From Antarcticirhabdus aurantiaca (GTDB lineage Bacteria > Pseudomonadota > Alphaproteobacteria > Rhizobiales > Rhizobiaceae), in assembly GCF_009765365.1 (NCBI RefSeq), contig NZ_VTOM01000026.1, positions 33,453 through 97,452 of the forward strand: DNA of 64,000 nt, in the 5' to 3' direction. The notes beneath the pieces were generated by a model that was not told the origin of the DNA, ran no database searches, and saw only the letters and a program-made list of their open reading frames with translations. Below, one piece after another: positions 29,898-39,795 of this stretch. Made by a program: the position numbers and the translations under genes. How positions within the stretch are numbered: the first letter of the stretch is position 1; each line of letters begins with the position of its first letter.

Positions 29898-31688
29898 ATG
29901 CCCGATCAAAGAGCTGAGACCCTCGACGAGATCCGCGCCGATGCCGCGTTCGACGTCCTCGTCGTGGGCGGCGGCATCAACGGCATCGGCGTTTATCGCG
30001 ACCTGTCGCTGCAGGACCTTCGGGTGCTGCTGGTCGAGCGGAACGACTTCTGCTCCGGCTGCAGCGCCGCGCCCTCGCGCATGATCCACGGCGGCTTGCG
30101 CTACCTGGAGAACGGCGAGTTCGAACTGGTGCGGGAATCCCTGCGCGAGCGCGACGCGCTTCTGACGAACGCGCCGCACATGGTCCGGCCGCTGCCGACC
30201 ACGATCCCCGTGCGCTCGATCGGCTCGGGGCTCCTCAACGGCGCGGCCGGCCTTCTCGGCTGGACCGGCAAGCCCGCGCCGCGCGGCGCACTCGCGGTCA
30301 AGACGGGCCTTGCGCTCTACGATTGGATCACCCGCGCCCGCCGGCTCCTGCCCCGCCACGTCTTCCGGGGCGCCAAGGCGACCTTCGCCCGGTGGCCGGC
30401 GCTGGATCCGACGCTCCGCTTCTCGGCGACCTATTACGACGCCTGGATCAGCTATCCCGAGCGCCTCGGCGTCGAGCTTCTCCTCGACACGAAGCGGCTC
30501 GCCCCGCAAAGCGCCGCGCTGAACTACGCCGAGGTGCGTCCCGCCGGCGACGGGTTCGAGGTCCGCGACGGCGTCGGGGAAAACCGACTGGCGGTGACGG
30601 CGCGGATCGTCGTCAACGCGGCCGGCGCATGGCTCGACACGGCCGTCGCCGAACTGGACGGCGCAAACCGCCCGGTCGAGCGGCTCGTCGAGGGTACGAA
30701 GGGCTCGCACCTCATCCTCGACAACGCCCGGCTCCTCGAGGCGCTCGGCGGCCACATGATCTTCTTCGAGAACGCGGACGGCCGGGTCTGCATCATGTTC
30801 CCCTATCTCGGCCGCGTGCTCGTCGGCTCGACCGACATCCGCGTGGCAAAGCCCGAGCGCGTGCGCTGCGAGCCGGACGAGACGGCCTACATCCTGGCGG
30901 CGGCGCGCGAGGTGTTCCCCTCGATTCCGATCGACCCCGCCGACGTCGTCTACAGCTACAGCGGCATCCGGCCTCTGCCGAGAAGCGATCACGCCTTTAC
31001 CGGCCGGATCTCGCGCGGGCACTCCGTCGCGCGCATCGAGGGCCGGGTGCCGCAGATCTGCATGGTCGGCGGCAAATGGACGACCTTCCGCGCCTTCGCC
31101 GAGCAGACGGCCGACGCCGTTTTGGCGGAGCTCGGGACCCCGCGTCGGCAGAGCACGCTGGAGCTGCCGATCGGCGGCGGCGCCGGCTTTCCCCGCGATG
31201 CCGAGGCGCTCGTCTCGGCGCTCGCCGCCGAATTCTCGATCTCGCTCGGGCGCGCCCGCCATCTCGTCGACCGCTACGGCAGCAGGGCGCGCCACGTCAT
31301 CGCCTTCTGCCGGAACCGGCCGGACGACGTGGGGCTGGACGCCGGCATCGGCACGACGCTCGCGGAAGTCGTCTATCTCGCCCGGCACGAGCTCGTCGCG
31401 CGCGCCACCGACATCGTGTTCCGCCGCACCTCGCTCGCGATCCGGGGCGACGTCAGTCGGCCCGTCGTCGAGCGCGTCGCGCAGGCGCTGGCCGGCGAGC
31501 TCGGCTGGGATGCCGACCGGACGGCCAGCGAAGCGCAAACCGTCATCGAAGACCTCGTCACCTATCACGGCGTGTCGCGCGAAGCGCTCGACCGCCGCTC
31601 GAACTTGGGAGCAGTGCATGAAGATCAGCGCCAAGGCCCGGATGAACAGGATGTTCACCAACGGCAACTGTCTGGACGTCGCGCTTGA
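29898..31688 (+). CDS. FAD-dependent glycerol-3-phosphate/polyol-phosphate dehydrogenase (GlpD/EryB-like)
   Basis: Respiratory flavoprotein that oxidises a polyol phosphate to a ketose phosphate and passes electrons to quinone at the membrane. It has 596 residues with an N-terminal FAD site (VLVVGGGINGIGVYRDL), GlpD motifs SRMIHGGLRYLE, VEGTKGSHLIL and YSYSGIRPLPRS, and the C-terminal GlpD domain. The last 24 codons overlap the next gene's start by 71 bases and look like read-on outside the conserved domain. A second glpD (63869 on) belongs to glycerol use, so this copy probably acts on another substrate, as EryB does in erythritol use. Confidence 0.82.
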   Translation: MPDQRAETLDEIRADAAFDVLVVGGGINGIGVYRDLSLQDLRVLLVERNDFCSGCSAAPSRMIHGGLRYLENGEFELVRESLRERDALLTNAPHMVRPLPTTIPVRSIGSGLLNGAAGLLGWTGKPAPRGALAVKTGLALYDWITRARRLLPRHVFRGAKATFARWPALDPTLRFSATYYDAWISYPERLGVELLLDTKRLAPQSAALNYAEVRPAGDGFEVRDGVGENRLAVTARIVVNAAGAWLDTAVAELDGANRPVERLVEGTKGSHLILDNARLLEALGGHMIFFENADGRVCIMFPYLGRVLVGSTDIRVAKPERVRCEPDETAYILAAAREVFPSIPIDPADVVYSYSGIRPLPRSDHAFTGRISRGHSVARIEGRVPQICMVGGKWTTFRAFAEQTADAVLAELGTPRRQSTLELPIGGGAGFPRDAEALVSALAAEFSISLGRARHLVDRYGSRARHVIAFCRNRPDDVGLDAGIGTTLAEVVYLARHELVARATDIVFRRTSLAIRGDVSRPVVERVAQALAGELGWDADRTASEAQTVIEDLVTYHGVSREALDRRSNLGAVHEDQRQGPDEQDVHQRQLSGRRA

Positions 31689-32460
31689 CCACGGCGTCTG
31701 CAACGAGCCGAGCTTCCTCGCAGGCCTCGAAGACATGGCCGGCGTCGTCGGCGCGCTGATCGAAGCCAAGCCCGACGCCCTGCAGCTCGCCTACGGGCAG
31801 GCCGACCTCCTCCAGGCGCGTCCCGAGAAGGACAAGCCGGCCCTCGTCATGCGCATCGACATGGGCAATCCCTACAACGCCCAGCGCCATCGCGTGATGT
31901 GGTCGCATCTCCAGAACCACGAGGAGCCGATCCTCGGCGCGCTTGAGATGGACGCCGCCTGCGTGGTGGTGAACCTCTTCATGCTGCCGGACGAGCCGGA
32001 CCTGTTCGGTCAGTGCGTGAAGAACATCAGCCGCGTTCGCGCCGCCTGCCACAAGTACGGCATGCCGCTGATGATCGAGCCGCTGGTCATGCTGCCCAAC
32101 GACGTGCGCGGCGGCTACCAGGTGGACGGCGACGCCGAGAAGATCGTGACGCTGGTGCGCCTCGCCGCCGAGATGGGCGCCGACATCATCAAGGCCGATC
32201 CGACCGACCGGGCGGAGGATTTCCACCGCGTGGTCGAGGCGGCACGGGTGCCGGTGCTCGTTCGCGGCGGTGGCAAGGAGGACCTCAAGACCGTGCTCGC
32301 CAAGTCTTCGGCCTTGCTTCGCCAAGGGGCGAAGGGGCTGGTCTACGGCCGCAACATCTATCAGCACGACAATCCGAGGGCGGTGGTGAACGCGCTGATG
32401 GCGATGATCCATTCGGGCGCCGGCGGCGAGGAAGCCTGGGAGATCTACAACAATGGCTGA
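31618..32460 (+). CDS. DeoC/LsrF-family class I aldolase
   Basis: Lysine-dependent aldolase or thiolase of the fold shared by FbaB, DeoC and LsrF, 280 residues. Family marks are VALDHGVCNEP, YGMPLMIEPL, the likely Schiff-base lysine in EMGADIIKADPT, VPVLVRGGGK and phosphate-binding GLVYGRNIYQHDNP. It starts inside the end of the dehydrogenase gene and its stop overlaps the kinase start by 8 bases. In context it should cleave a ketose phosphate, but a keto-thiolase role as in LsrF cannot be excluded. Confidence 0.82.
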   Translation: MKISAKARMNRMFTNGNCLDVALDHGVCNEPSFLAGLEDMAGVVGALIEAKPDALQLAYGQADLLQARPEKDKPALVMRIDMGNPYNAQRHRVMWSHLQNHEEPILGALEMDAACVVVNLFMLPDEPDLFGQCVKNISRVRAACHKYGMPLMIEPLVMLPNDVRGGYQVDGDAEKIVTLVRLAAEMGADIIKADPTDRAEDFHRVVEAARVPVLVRGGGKEDLKTVLAKSSALLRQGAKGLVYGRNIYQHDNPRAVVNALMAMIHSGAGGEEAWEIYNNG

Positions 32461-33967
32461 CCGGGAGAGCTTCATCCTCGGCCTCGACGCCGGGAACACG
32501 GTCATCAAGGCGGTGCTCTTCGACCTTTCGGGCCGCCAGATCGCCATGCGGGCGATCGACGGGCAGTCTCACAGCCCCAAGCCCGGGCACGTCGAGCGCG
32601 ACCTGAACGAGCTGTGGCGCAACGCCCGCGATGCGATCCGCGGCTGCATCGACGAGGCCGGCATCAAGCCCGGGGCCATCGCCGCCGTCGGCTGCGCCGG
32701 CCACGGCAACGGGCTCTACCTCATCGACGGCGCGGGCAAGCCGCTTCTCGGCATCCAATCGCTCGATACGCGCGCGGCCCCGACGGCAGCGCGCCTCTCG
32801 GCACAGGCCGACGCGCTCCACGCGATCTGCCTCCAGAAGCCCTGGCCGGCCCAGACGCCGACGCTGCTCGCCTGGGTCAAGGAGTACGCGCCGGACACCT
32901 ATCGCGACGCCGGCACGATCATGCTGTGCAAGGACTTCGTGACCTTCCGCCTGACCGGCGAGCGCGTCAGCGACGTGTCCGACATGTCGGGCGCGGGCTT
33001 CGTGCGCATGCCCGGAGCCGAATACGATGCCGAGCTCCTCGGCCTTTACGGACTGGAGGACGCGGCGCCCAAGCTCCCGCGCCTTCTCGATCCCGCCGAC
33101 ATAGCCGGCCGCGTGAGCGCCGAGGCCGCGTGGGAAACGGGCCTCGCCGAGGGCACGCCGGTCATCGCCGGCTACTTCGACGTGGTGTCGAGCGCCATGG
33201 GGGCCGGCGTCGTGCGGCCGGGCGAGGCGTCGATCATCGTCGGGACCTGGTCGATCAACCAGACCTTCTCGAAAGAACCGGTGAACGATCCGGAGGTCTT
33301 CATGGCCGCCCGCTTCGGCCCCGGCCGCTTCGTCAACATCGAGTCGAGCGCCACCTCGGCGGCCAATCTCGAATGGTACGTGCGCGAGCTGGTCGAGCGC
33401 GGCCACCATCACGACGATCCGTTCGGCCACTGCAACGAGCGGGTCGGCACGGTCGCGCCCGCCCCGGACGATCCGATCTTCCACCCCTTCCTCTACGGGT
33501 CGCGCCTCGGCGCCGATCATCGCGCCGGCTTCTACGGCGTCGCCGGCTGGCATACGGAGGGCCACCTGCTGCGCGCCCTGTTCGAGGGCGTGATGTTCGA
33601 GCATCGGCGCCACATCGACGTCCTGCGCCGCTCGGGACTCACGATCGACACGGCCGTCCTGTCGGGCGGCGGGTCGCGCAGCCCGCACTGGCCGCAGATC
33701 TTCGCCGACGGCCTCGGCCTGCCGATCACGGTGCCCGAGGCGCGCGAGACCGGCGCGCTGGGGGCCGCCATCGGCGCGAGCCTCGCGGCGGGCCTCTTCC
33801 CGGACTACGAAGCGGGGGTTTCCGCGATGACGCGGGCGCGGGCGGTCTACACCCCCGATCCGGCCATGAAGGCGCACTACGACCGGCGCTACCGGGCATT
33901 CCTGGCGCTGTCCGAGGCGCTGTCCTCCTTCTGGAGCGAGCAGGCCGTCGGCGGTCACGCCGCGTGA
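32453..33967 (+). CDS. FGGY-family carbohydrate kinase (L-xylulokinase-like)
   Basis: ATP-dependent sugar or polyol kinase, 504 residues. The N-terminal FGGY half starts FILGLDAGNTVIKAVLFDLSG. The C-terminal half has VLSGGGSRSPHWPQIFADGLGLPI and ETGALGAAIGASLAAG for ATP binding. Internal segments (HVERDLNELW, GYFDVVSSAMGAGVV, GTWSINQTFS, FLYGSRLGADHRAGFYGV) resemble E. coli LyxK more than glycerol kinase. It should start the pathway by phosphorylating the imported substrate, which is probably a ketose or polyol of four or five carbons. Confidence 0.85.
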   Translation: MADRESFILGLDAGNTVIKAVLFDLSGRQIAMRAIDGQSHSPKPGHVERDLNELWRNARDAIRGCIDEAGIKPGAIAAVGCAGHGNGLYLIDGAGKPLLGIQSLDTRAAPTAARLSAQADALHAICLQKPWPAQTPTLLAWVKEYAPDTYRDAGTIMLCKDFVTFRLTGERVSDVSDMSGAGFVRMPGAEYDAELLGLYGLEDAAPKLPRLLDPADIAGRVSAEAAWETGLAEGTPVIAGYFDVVSSAMGAGVVRPGEASIIVGTWSINQTFSKEPVNDPEVFMAARFGPGRFVNIESSATSAANLEWYVRELVERGHHHDDPFGHCNERVGTVAPAPDDPIFHPFLYGSRLGADHRAGFYGVAGWHTEGHLLRALFEGVMFEHRRHIDVLRRSGLTIDTAVLSGGGSRSPHWPQIFADGLGLPITVPEARETGALGAAIGASLAAGLFPDYEAGVSAMTRARAVYTPDPAMKAHYDRRYRAFLALSEALSSFWSEQAVGGHAA

Positions 33968-34072
33968 GGCCAGGGGCGCCGCCCCGCCGGCCGGTCCCGC
34001 GATCGGCCGCGCCGGCCGGGCGCGCCCCGCCAAAGATCCAGGTTCAGCGCGACCGCGCCGGAGTCGAAGACG

Positions 34073-35701
34073 ATGAGCAATAGGGCTTCCACGCAGGAGC
34101 GGGTCGATCTCGGCGACTACGATGACATCGTGGTCGGTGCGGGCTCGGCCGGCTGCGTCCTCGCCAACCGGCTGAGCGCCGATCCCGCCCGGCGGGTGCT
34201 GCTGCTCGAGGCCGGCGGGTCGGACCGCTACCACTGGATCCACATCCCGGTCGGCTACCTCTACTGCATGGGCAATCCGCGCACCGACTGGGGCTATTCG
34301 ACCGTGGCGGAGACGGGCCTCAACGGGCGCAGCCTCGCCTATCCCCGCGGCAGGGTCATGGGCGGCTGCTCCTCGATCAACGGCATGATCTACATGCGCG
34401 GCCAGGCGGCCGACTACGACCATTGGCGCCAGCTCGGAAACGTCGGCTGGGGCTGGGACGACGTGCTGCCGCTCTTCGTGAAGTCGGAGAACCATCACGG
34501 GTCGGGCGGGCCGTTCCACGGCCAAGACGGCGAGCTGCGCGTCGAGAAGCAGCGCCTGTCCTGGCCGATCCTCGACGCGATCCGCGAGGCGGCCGAGGAA
34601 CTCGGCGTGCCGCAGATCGACGACTTCAACGCCGGCGACAATCTCGGTTCGTCCTATTTCGAGGTGACGCAGAAGGCGGGGTTCCGCTTCAACGCCACGC
34701 GCGCCTTCATCGCGCCGATCCGGCACCGGAAGAACCTGCGCATCCTGACCAAGGCGCAGGTCGAGCGCATCCGCATCGAGGACGGCCGCGCCGCCGGCGT
34801 GGACCTTCTCCTGGACGGCCGGCCGGCGCGCGCCGCGGCGCGCGGCACCGTGGTGATGGCGGCCGGCGCGATCGGCACGCCGCAGCTCCTGCAGCTGTCG
34901 GGCATCGGACCGGGCGAGCTCCTGCGCCGGCACGGCATCGACGTCCTCGTCGATCGGCCCGCGGTCGGCGAGAACCTCCAGGACCACCTGCAGATCCGCA
35001 CCGCCTTCCGCATCACCGGGGCCCGCACCCTCAACGAATGGCAGGCCACGCTTTTCGGCAAGGCGCAGATCGGCTTGCAATACGCGCTGAAGCGCTCCGG
35101 ACCCATGGCCATGGCACCGAGCCAGCTGGGCATCTTCATGAAGTCCGATCCGCGCTTCGAGACCGCCAACATCGAGTTCCACGTCCAGCCGCTCTCGCTC
35201 GACCGGTTCGGCGACCCGCTGCACCCGTTTCCGGCGATCACGGTTTCCGTCTGCAACCTTCGACCGGACTCGCGCGGGAGCGTGCATATCGTTTCTCGCG
35301 ATCCGCGGGCGCACCCCGCGATCGCGCCGAACTACCTATCCGCCGAAAGCGACCGGCAGGTTGCGGCCGATTCTATCCGGGCCGCGCGGCGCCTGATGGC
35401 GACGTCGCGCCTCGAGCGCCACCGGCCCGAGGAGTTCAAGCCGGGAACGCATCTCCAGACCGACGCCGATCTGGCGCAGGCCGCCGGCGATATCGCGACC
35501 ACGATCTTCCACCCCGTCGGCACGGCGCGGATGGGCGTCGACGCGGATGCCGTGGTCGATCCGCAGCTGCGCCTGCGCGGGGTGGCGGGTTTGCGCGTCG
35601 CCGACTGCTCGATCATGCCGACGATCGTCTCCGGCAACACCCACGCCCCGGCGGTGATGATCGCGGAGAAGGCTGCGCAGCTGATTCACGCCGGCCGTTG
35701 A
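34073..35701 (+). CDS. GMC-family FAD oxidoreductase (choline/alcohol dehydrogenase-like)
   Basis: Oxidises an alcohol group using FAD, 542 residues. It has the dinucleotide-binding start DDIVVGAGSAGCVLANRLS, the GMC signatures RGRVMGGCSSINGMIYMRG and GAIGTPQLLQLSGIGPGELL, and a C-terminal catalytic region with HPVGTARMG and SGNTHAPAVMIAEKAAQ. There is no signal peptide, so it is cytoplasmic. It is the last gene facing this way after a 105-base GC-rich gap that can fold into a hairpin, so co-transcription with the kinase is likely but not certain. The substrate is unknown. Confidence 0.85.
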   Translation: MSNRASTQERVDLGDYDDIVVGAGSAGCVLANRLSADPARRVLLLEAGGSDRYHWIHIPVGYLYCMGNPRTDWGYSTVAETGLNGRSLAYPRGRVMGGCSSINGMIYMRGQAADYDHWRQLGNVGWGWDDVLPLFVKSENHHGSGGPFHGQDGELRVEKQRLSWPILDAIREAAEELGVPQIDDFNAGDNLGSSYFEVTQKAGFRFNATRAFIAPIRHRKNLRILTKAQVERIRIEDGRAAGVDLLLDGRPARAAARGTVVMAAGAIGTPQLLQLSGIGPGELLRRHGIDVLVDRPAVGENLQDHLQIRTAFRITGARTLNEWQATLFGKAQIGLQYALKRSGPMAMAPSQLGIFMKSDPRFETANIEFHVQPLSLDRFGDPLHPFPAITVSVCNLRPDSRGSVHIVSRDPRAHPAIAPNYLSAESDRQVAADSIRAARRLMATSRLERHRPEEFKPGTHLQTDADLAQAAGDIATTIFHPVGTARMGVDADAVVDPQLRLRGVAGLRVADCSIMPTIVSGNTHAPAVMIAEKAAQLIHAGR

Positions 35702-36060
35702 CGCTCACGGAACGGGCAGGGCGCTCGGGCTCGCCCGGTCACCGATCCTTCCACGACGGCGGCGGCGAGGACATGACGCCGAGGCGTGCCGGTTTCCGGT
35801 CATGCATGTCGCCGTCTTTAGGGCTCGCATCGACGCTGTCCGACCATCTCTGCCGCAGAGACCTATGGACGCGAGCGTGATTTCGGTGTCCTAGCAAACG
35901 TCGCCGGCGGGAAGCTCGAAAGAGGCCGCCCGCCGATGAACCGTCTATCAACAGCGCGTCGACCGTGGCACCAAGCGCTGCGGGCAGATATCAACACGAT
36001 CGAGGCTTCGAGGATCGTTTCGATTTCGGCCGAAGTCGATACGAGCCTTCGGGCGGGGGG
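35702..36060. other. intergenic region between the GMC gene and pntA
   Basis: No gene seen. A small GGGC/GCCC stem close to the GMC stop may act in termination, and a CGA-TTCGGCCGAA-TCG hairpin at 36021-36038 lies in the pntA leader, about 23 bases upstream of its start. No clear promoter was recognised. Confidence 0.4.
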
Positions 36061-37644
36061 ATGCAGGCCATGAGGATAGGGGCTCCGCGCGAATACGCGA
36101 AGGGCGAAGGGCGTGTCGCGATGACGCCGGAGAGCGCCGCGCAGCTTCAGAAGCTGGGCCACTCCTGCGCGGTCGAAAGCGGGGCGGGTCTGACCGCCGG
36201 CTTCACCGACGAGAGCTATCGCGCCGCCGGCGTCGAGGTCGTGCCGACGGCCGAGGCGCTGTGGGCAGGCGCCGACGTCATCGTCAAGGTGCGCCCGCCC
36301 GTCGAGGCCGAGGTCGACCGCCTATCGGCCGGCAAGACGCTGATCTCCTTCTTCTACCCCGCCCAGAACAAGGATCTCCTGGAGCGCTGCCGGGCGACGG
36401 GCGCCACCGTGGTCGCCATGGACATGGTGCCGCGCATCAGCCGGGCCCAGAAGATGGACGCCCTGTCCTCCATGGCCAACATCGCCGGCTACCGCGCGGT
36501 GATCGAGGCGGGCGCGAACTTCGGCCGCTTCTTCACCGGCCAGGTGACGGCGGCGGGCAAGGTGCCGCCGGCCAAGGTCCTCGTCATCGGCGCGGGCGTC
36601 GCGGGCCTCGCCGCCATCGGCGCGGCCACAGCGCTCGGCGCCGTGGTCTACGCCTTCGACGTGCGCCCGGAGGTCGCCGAGCAGATCGAATCGATGGGCG
36701 CCGAGTTCGTTTACCTCGACTTCGCGAGCGAGCAGCAGGACGGCGCGGCGACGGGCGGCTACGCCGCGCCCTCCAGCCCCGAGTTCCGCGAGGCGCAGCT
36801 CAAGAAGTTCCGCGAGCTCGCGCCCGACATGGACATCGTCGTCACCACGGCGCTCATTCCCGGCCGCGACGCGCCCAAGCTCTGGCTCGCCGACATGGTC
36901 GCGGCGATGAAGCCCGGCTCGGTCATCGTGGATCTGGCCGCCGAGCGCGGCGGCAACTGCGAACTGACGGTGGCCGACGAGAAGATCGTCTCGCCGAACG
37001 GCGTCACGGTCGTCGGCTACACCGACTTCCCGAGCCGCATGGCCTCGCAGTCCTCCTCGCTCTATTCCACCAACATCCGCCACATGCTGTCGGACCTGAC
37101 GCCCGCCAAGGACGGGCGGATCGTCCACAACATGGAGGACGACGTCATCCGCGGCGCCACCGTCGCCTTCGAGGGGGCCGTCACCTATCCGCCGCCGCCG
37201 CCGAAGGTGCAGGCGATCGCGGCGCAGAAGCCGAAGGAAAAGGCCCGCGAGCTCACGGCCGAGGAAAAGCGCGCGGCCGAGGTCGCGGCCTTTCGCCGGC
37301 AGACGCGCTCGCAGCTGACGCTCCTCGTCGGCGGCACGCTCGTCGTGCTCGCCATCGGCGCGGTGGCGCCGGCGAGCTTCATGGCGCATCTCATCGTCTT
37401 CGCGCTCGCCTGCTTCGTCGGCTTCCAGGTCATCTGGAACGTGTCCCACGCGCTGCACACGCCGCTGATGGCGGTCACGAACGCCATCTCGGGCATCATC
37501 GTCCTCGGCGCCCTTCTCCAGATCGGCTCCTCGTCCTGGCTCGTGGTGGTTCTCGCCGCGCTCGCCGTCCTCATCGCCTCGATCAACATCGTCGGCGGCT
37601 TCCTGGTCACGCGCCGGATGCTCGCCATGTTCCAGAAGTCCTGA
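36061..37644 (+). CDS. pntA: NAD(P) transhydrogenase subunit alpha
   Basis: Membrane-linked subunit of the proton-pumping transhydrogenase that makes NADPH from NADH using the proton gradient. It has 527 residues, similar to E. coli PntA. The N-terminal NAD-binding domain I includes [42 protein letters not shown] and [14 protein letters not shown]. The C-terminus has about four membrane segments ([15 protein letters not shown] onward). The start at 36061 has a poly-G ribosome site; an ATG at 36070 is almost as good. It is 13 bases upstream of pntB. Confidence 0.95.
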   Translation: MQAMRIGAPREYAKGEGRVAMTPESAAQLQKLGHSCAVESGAGLTAGFTDESYRAAGVEVVPTAEALWAGADVIVKVRPPVEAEVDRLSAGKTLISFFYPAQNKDLLERCRATGATVVAMDMVPRISRAQKMDALSSMANIAGYRAVIEAGANFGRFFTGQVTAAGKVPPAKVLVIGAGVAGLAAIGAATALGAVVYAFDVRPEVAEQIESMGAEFVYLDFASEQQDGAATGGYAAPSSPEFREAQLKKFRELAPDMDIVVTTALIPGRDAPKLWLADMVAAMKPGSVIVDLAAERGGNCELTVADEKIVSPNGVTVVGYTDFPSRMASQSSSLYSTNIRHMLSDLTPAKDGRIVHNMEDDVIRGATVAFEGAVTYPPPPPKVQAIAAQKPKEKARELTAEEKRAAEVAAFRRQTRSQLTLLVGGTLVVLAIGAVAPASFMAHLIVFALACFVGFQVIWNVSHALHTPLMAVTNAISGIIVLGALLQIGSSSWLVVVLAALAVLIASINIVGGFLVTRRMLAMFQKS

Positions 37645-37657
37645 GGGTCCGGCGATC

Positions 37658-39094
37658 ATGAGTCTCGGCATCGTCTCGGCCGCCTACATCGCGGCGGCCA
37701 TCCTCTTCATCCTCTCGCTCGGCGGCCTGTCGGGCCAGGAAAGCGCCAAGCGCGCCGTCTGGTACGGCATCGCCGGCATGGCGCTGGCGATCGTCGCCAC
37801 CGTCTTCGGGCCGGGCAGCGGCCATCTCTGGCTCGTGCTCCTGATGTTCGCGGTCGCCGCGGTGATCGGGCAGCAGGTCGCAAGCCGCGTCCAGATGACG
37901 GAAATGCCGCAGCTCGTCGCGGCGCTCCACTCCTTCGTCGGCCTCGCGGCCGTCCTCATCGGCTTCAACGCGCACCTGGAATACCAGGCGGTGCTGGCGA
38001 TGGAGCCGGCGGCGCGCGAGGCGCTCACCGGCTTTGCCGGCGTGCTCGCCCACAAGACCGGCGTCGAGATCGGCATCCTGAAGGTCGAGGTCTTTCTCGG
38101 CGTCTTCATCGGCGCGGTCACCTTCACCGGCTCGGTGGTGGCCTTCGGCAAGCTCGCCGGCAAGGTGGACGGCAAGGCGAAAAAGCTGCCGGGCGGGCAC
38201 ATGCTGAACGCCGGCGCCGCGATCCTCTCGCTGCTGCTCCTGATCCTCTACGTCAACGGCGCGGGCTTCTGGGCCCTCGGGCTGATGACGCTGCTGGCCT
38301 TCTTCATCGGCTACCACCTCATCATGGGCATCGGCGGCGCCGACATGCCGGTGGTGGTGTCGATGCTGAACAGCTATTCCGGCTGGGCGGCGGCGGCGAT
38401 CGGCTTCACGCTGGGCAACGACCTCCTGATCGTCACCGGCGCCCTCGTCGGCTCGTCGGGCGCGATCCTCTCCTACATCATGTGCAAGGCGATGAACCGC
38501 TCCTTCGTGTCGGTCATCCTCGGCGGCTTCGGCGCGACCTCGACGGGCCCGGCCGCGGCGATCGAGGGCGAGCAGGTCGCGATCGACGCCGATGGCGTCG
38601 CGGCCGCGCTCAACGACGCCGACAGCGTCATCATCGTCCCCGGCTACGGCATGGCGGTGGCCCAGGCCCAGCAGTCCGTGTCGGAACTGACGCGGCGCCT
38701 GCGCGCCAAGGGCAAGACCGTGCGCTTCGCCATCCACCCCGTCGCCGGCCGCCTGCCGGGCCACATGAACGTGCTTCTCGCCGAGGCCAAGGTTCCCTAC
38801 GACATCGTCCTGGAGATGGACGAGATCAACGAGGACTTCCCCGAAACCGACGTCGCCATCGTCATCGGCTCGAACGACATCGTCAACCCGGCGGCGCAGG
38901 ACGATCCCAACTCGCCCATCGCGGGAATGCCGGTGCTGGAGGTGTGGAAGGCACGCCACGTCTTCGTCTCGAAGCGCGGGCAGGGGGCCGGCTATTCCGG
39001 CATCGAGAATCCGCTCTTCTACAAGGACAACACCCGGATGTTCTACGGCGACGCCAAGGCCTCGCTCGACAGTCTGCTGCCGAAGATCGCCTGA
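37658..39094 (+). CDS. pntB: NAD(P) transhydrogenase subunit beta
   Basis: Second subunit of the proton-pumping transhydrogenase, 478 residues. The N-terminal half is membrane-embedded domain II with eight or nine hydrophobic segments. The C-terminal domain III binds NADP(H) through [39 protein letters not shown] and [15 protein letters not shown]. An upstream GTCCGGCGATC leader and direct adjacency to pntA show a two-gene operon, closed by a strong hairpin. Confidence 0.96.
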   Translation: MSLGIVSAAYIAAAILFILSLGGLSGQESAKRAVWYGIAGMALAIVATVFGPGSGHLWLVLLMFAVAAVIGQQVASRVQMTEMPQLVAALHSFVGLAAVLIGFNAHLEYQAVLAMEPAAREALTGFAGVLAHKTGVEIGILKVEVFLGVFIGAVTFTGSVVAFGKLAGKVDGKAKKLPGGHMLNAGAAILSLLLLILYVNGAGFWALGLMTLLAFFIGYHLIMGIGGADMPVVVSMLNSYSGWAAAAIGFTLGNDLLIVTGALVGSSGAILSYIMCKAMNRSFVSVILGGFGATSTGPAAAIEGEQVAIDADGVAAALNDADSVIIVPGYGMAVAQAQQSVSELTRRLRAKGKTVRFAIHPVAGRLPGHMNVLLAEAKVPYDIVLEMDEINEDFPETDVAIVIGSNDIVNPAAQDDPNSPIAGMPVLEVWKARHVFVSKRGQGAGYSGIENPLFYKDNTRMFYGDAKASLDSLLPKIA

Positions 39095-39118
39095 AGCCGC
39101 CTCGGCTCGTCCGGCTTC

Positions 39119-39146
39119 TGCCGGCAGGCGCTTTTGCCTGCCGGCA
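39119..39146 (+). terminator. hairpin downstream of pntB
   Basis: Perfect 11-bp stem TGCCGGCAGGC/GCCTGCCGGCA with a loop GCTTTT, 25 bases after the pntB stop. There is no T-run follows, so it may work with Rho or as 3' protection. Confidence 0.6.
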
Positions 39147-39254
39147 GCACGCTGGCGCGGATGAAGACGCGCCGCGGGGGCGACGCCGAGGTCCACCTCG
39201 CGCGTCGCCAACCACCTCAACTGCCGCCAGCAAGCCCACTATGCAAGAGACTCC

Positions 39255-39275
39255 GCCCCTATATAGCAGATGCAC
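39255..39275 (+). repeat. left terminal inverted repeat
   Basis: Starts GCCCCTATATAGCAG and ends ATGCAC. Its reverse complement matches 40987-41007 at all but one position. Confidence 0.8.
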
Positions 39276-39308
39276 CAACGATCAGGTCGAGCGTCATCGA
39301 CTGTGATG

Positions 39309-39668
39309 CTATGCTGCGGGTATGGAGAAGTTCCGAGCCGCACGCACCGACACCTTCGAGCACACGTTGACGAAGAGGGCGATGGCCGCGAGGAGGTCAA
39401 CGAAGGCCATCTTGCGGGAATGGAAGATGGTGCCGTTCGTCACCGAGAACTGGGCGTAGCAGGCGGCGCACTTGAAGCGGCGGCGCGTGGCGATGTGATA
39501 GACGCGCACGCAGGCGCAGCGCAGGCAGACCGGCTTGCCAGCGGACGAAGCCCAGCGGATCGCCTTGAGCTGCTCGTAAGCCTTCTCCTCGCCGGCCTTG
39601 TAGATGGCGCGCAGCGAGAGGGTGCGGCAGGCTGCCGTGAGAAGGAAATGCTGCGCCATTGTCATCAT
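39309..39668 (-). pseudogene. IS1595-family transposase, N-terminal fragment
   Basis: A 119-codon frame matches the start of IS1595 transposases: MAQHFLLTAACRTLSLRAIY, a zinc-ribbon with CLRCACVRVYH and FKCAACYAQFSVT, and GTIFHSRKMAFVDLLAAIALFVN. After FVN the similarity stops and an unrelated tail of about 18 residues ends in TAG. The whole DDE-type catalytic domain is missing, so an internal deletion has removed it while both element ends were kept. The product could at most bind DNA. Confidence 0.85.
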
Positions 39669-39795
39669 ATCCGGTGCGTGTGCATCAAATATGATAACGG
39701 CTTGTCACCGCATCAAGGGCAAAAGCATCTCAGACGATGACAAACGCATCGCCGAGCGTTATGTCCTATGCCGGCGCGTCGCAATGGGTGCTTGC

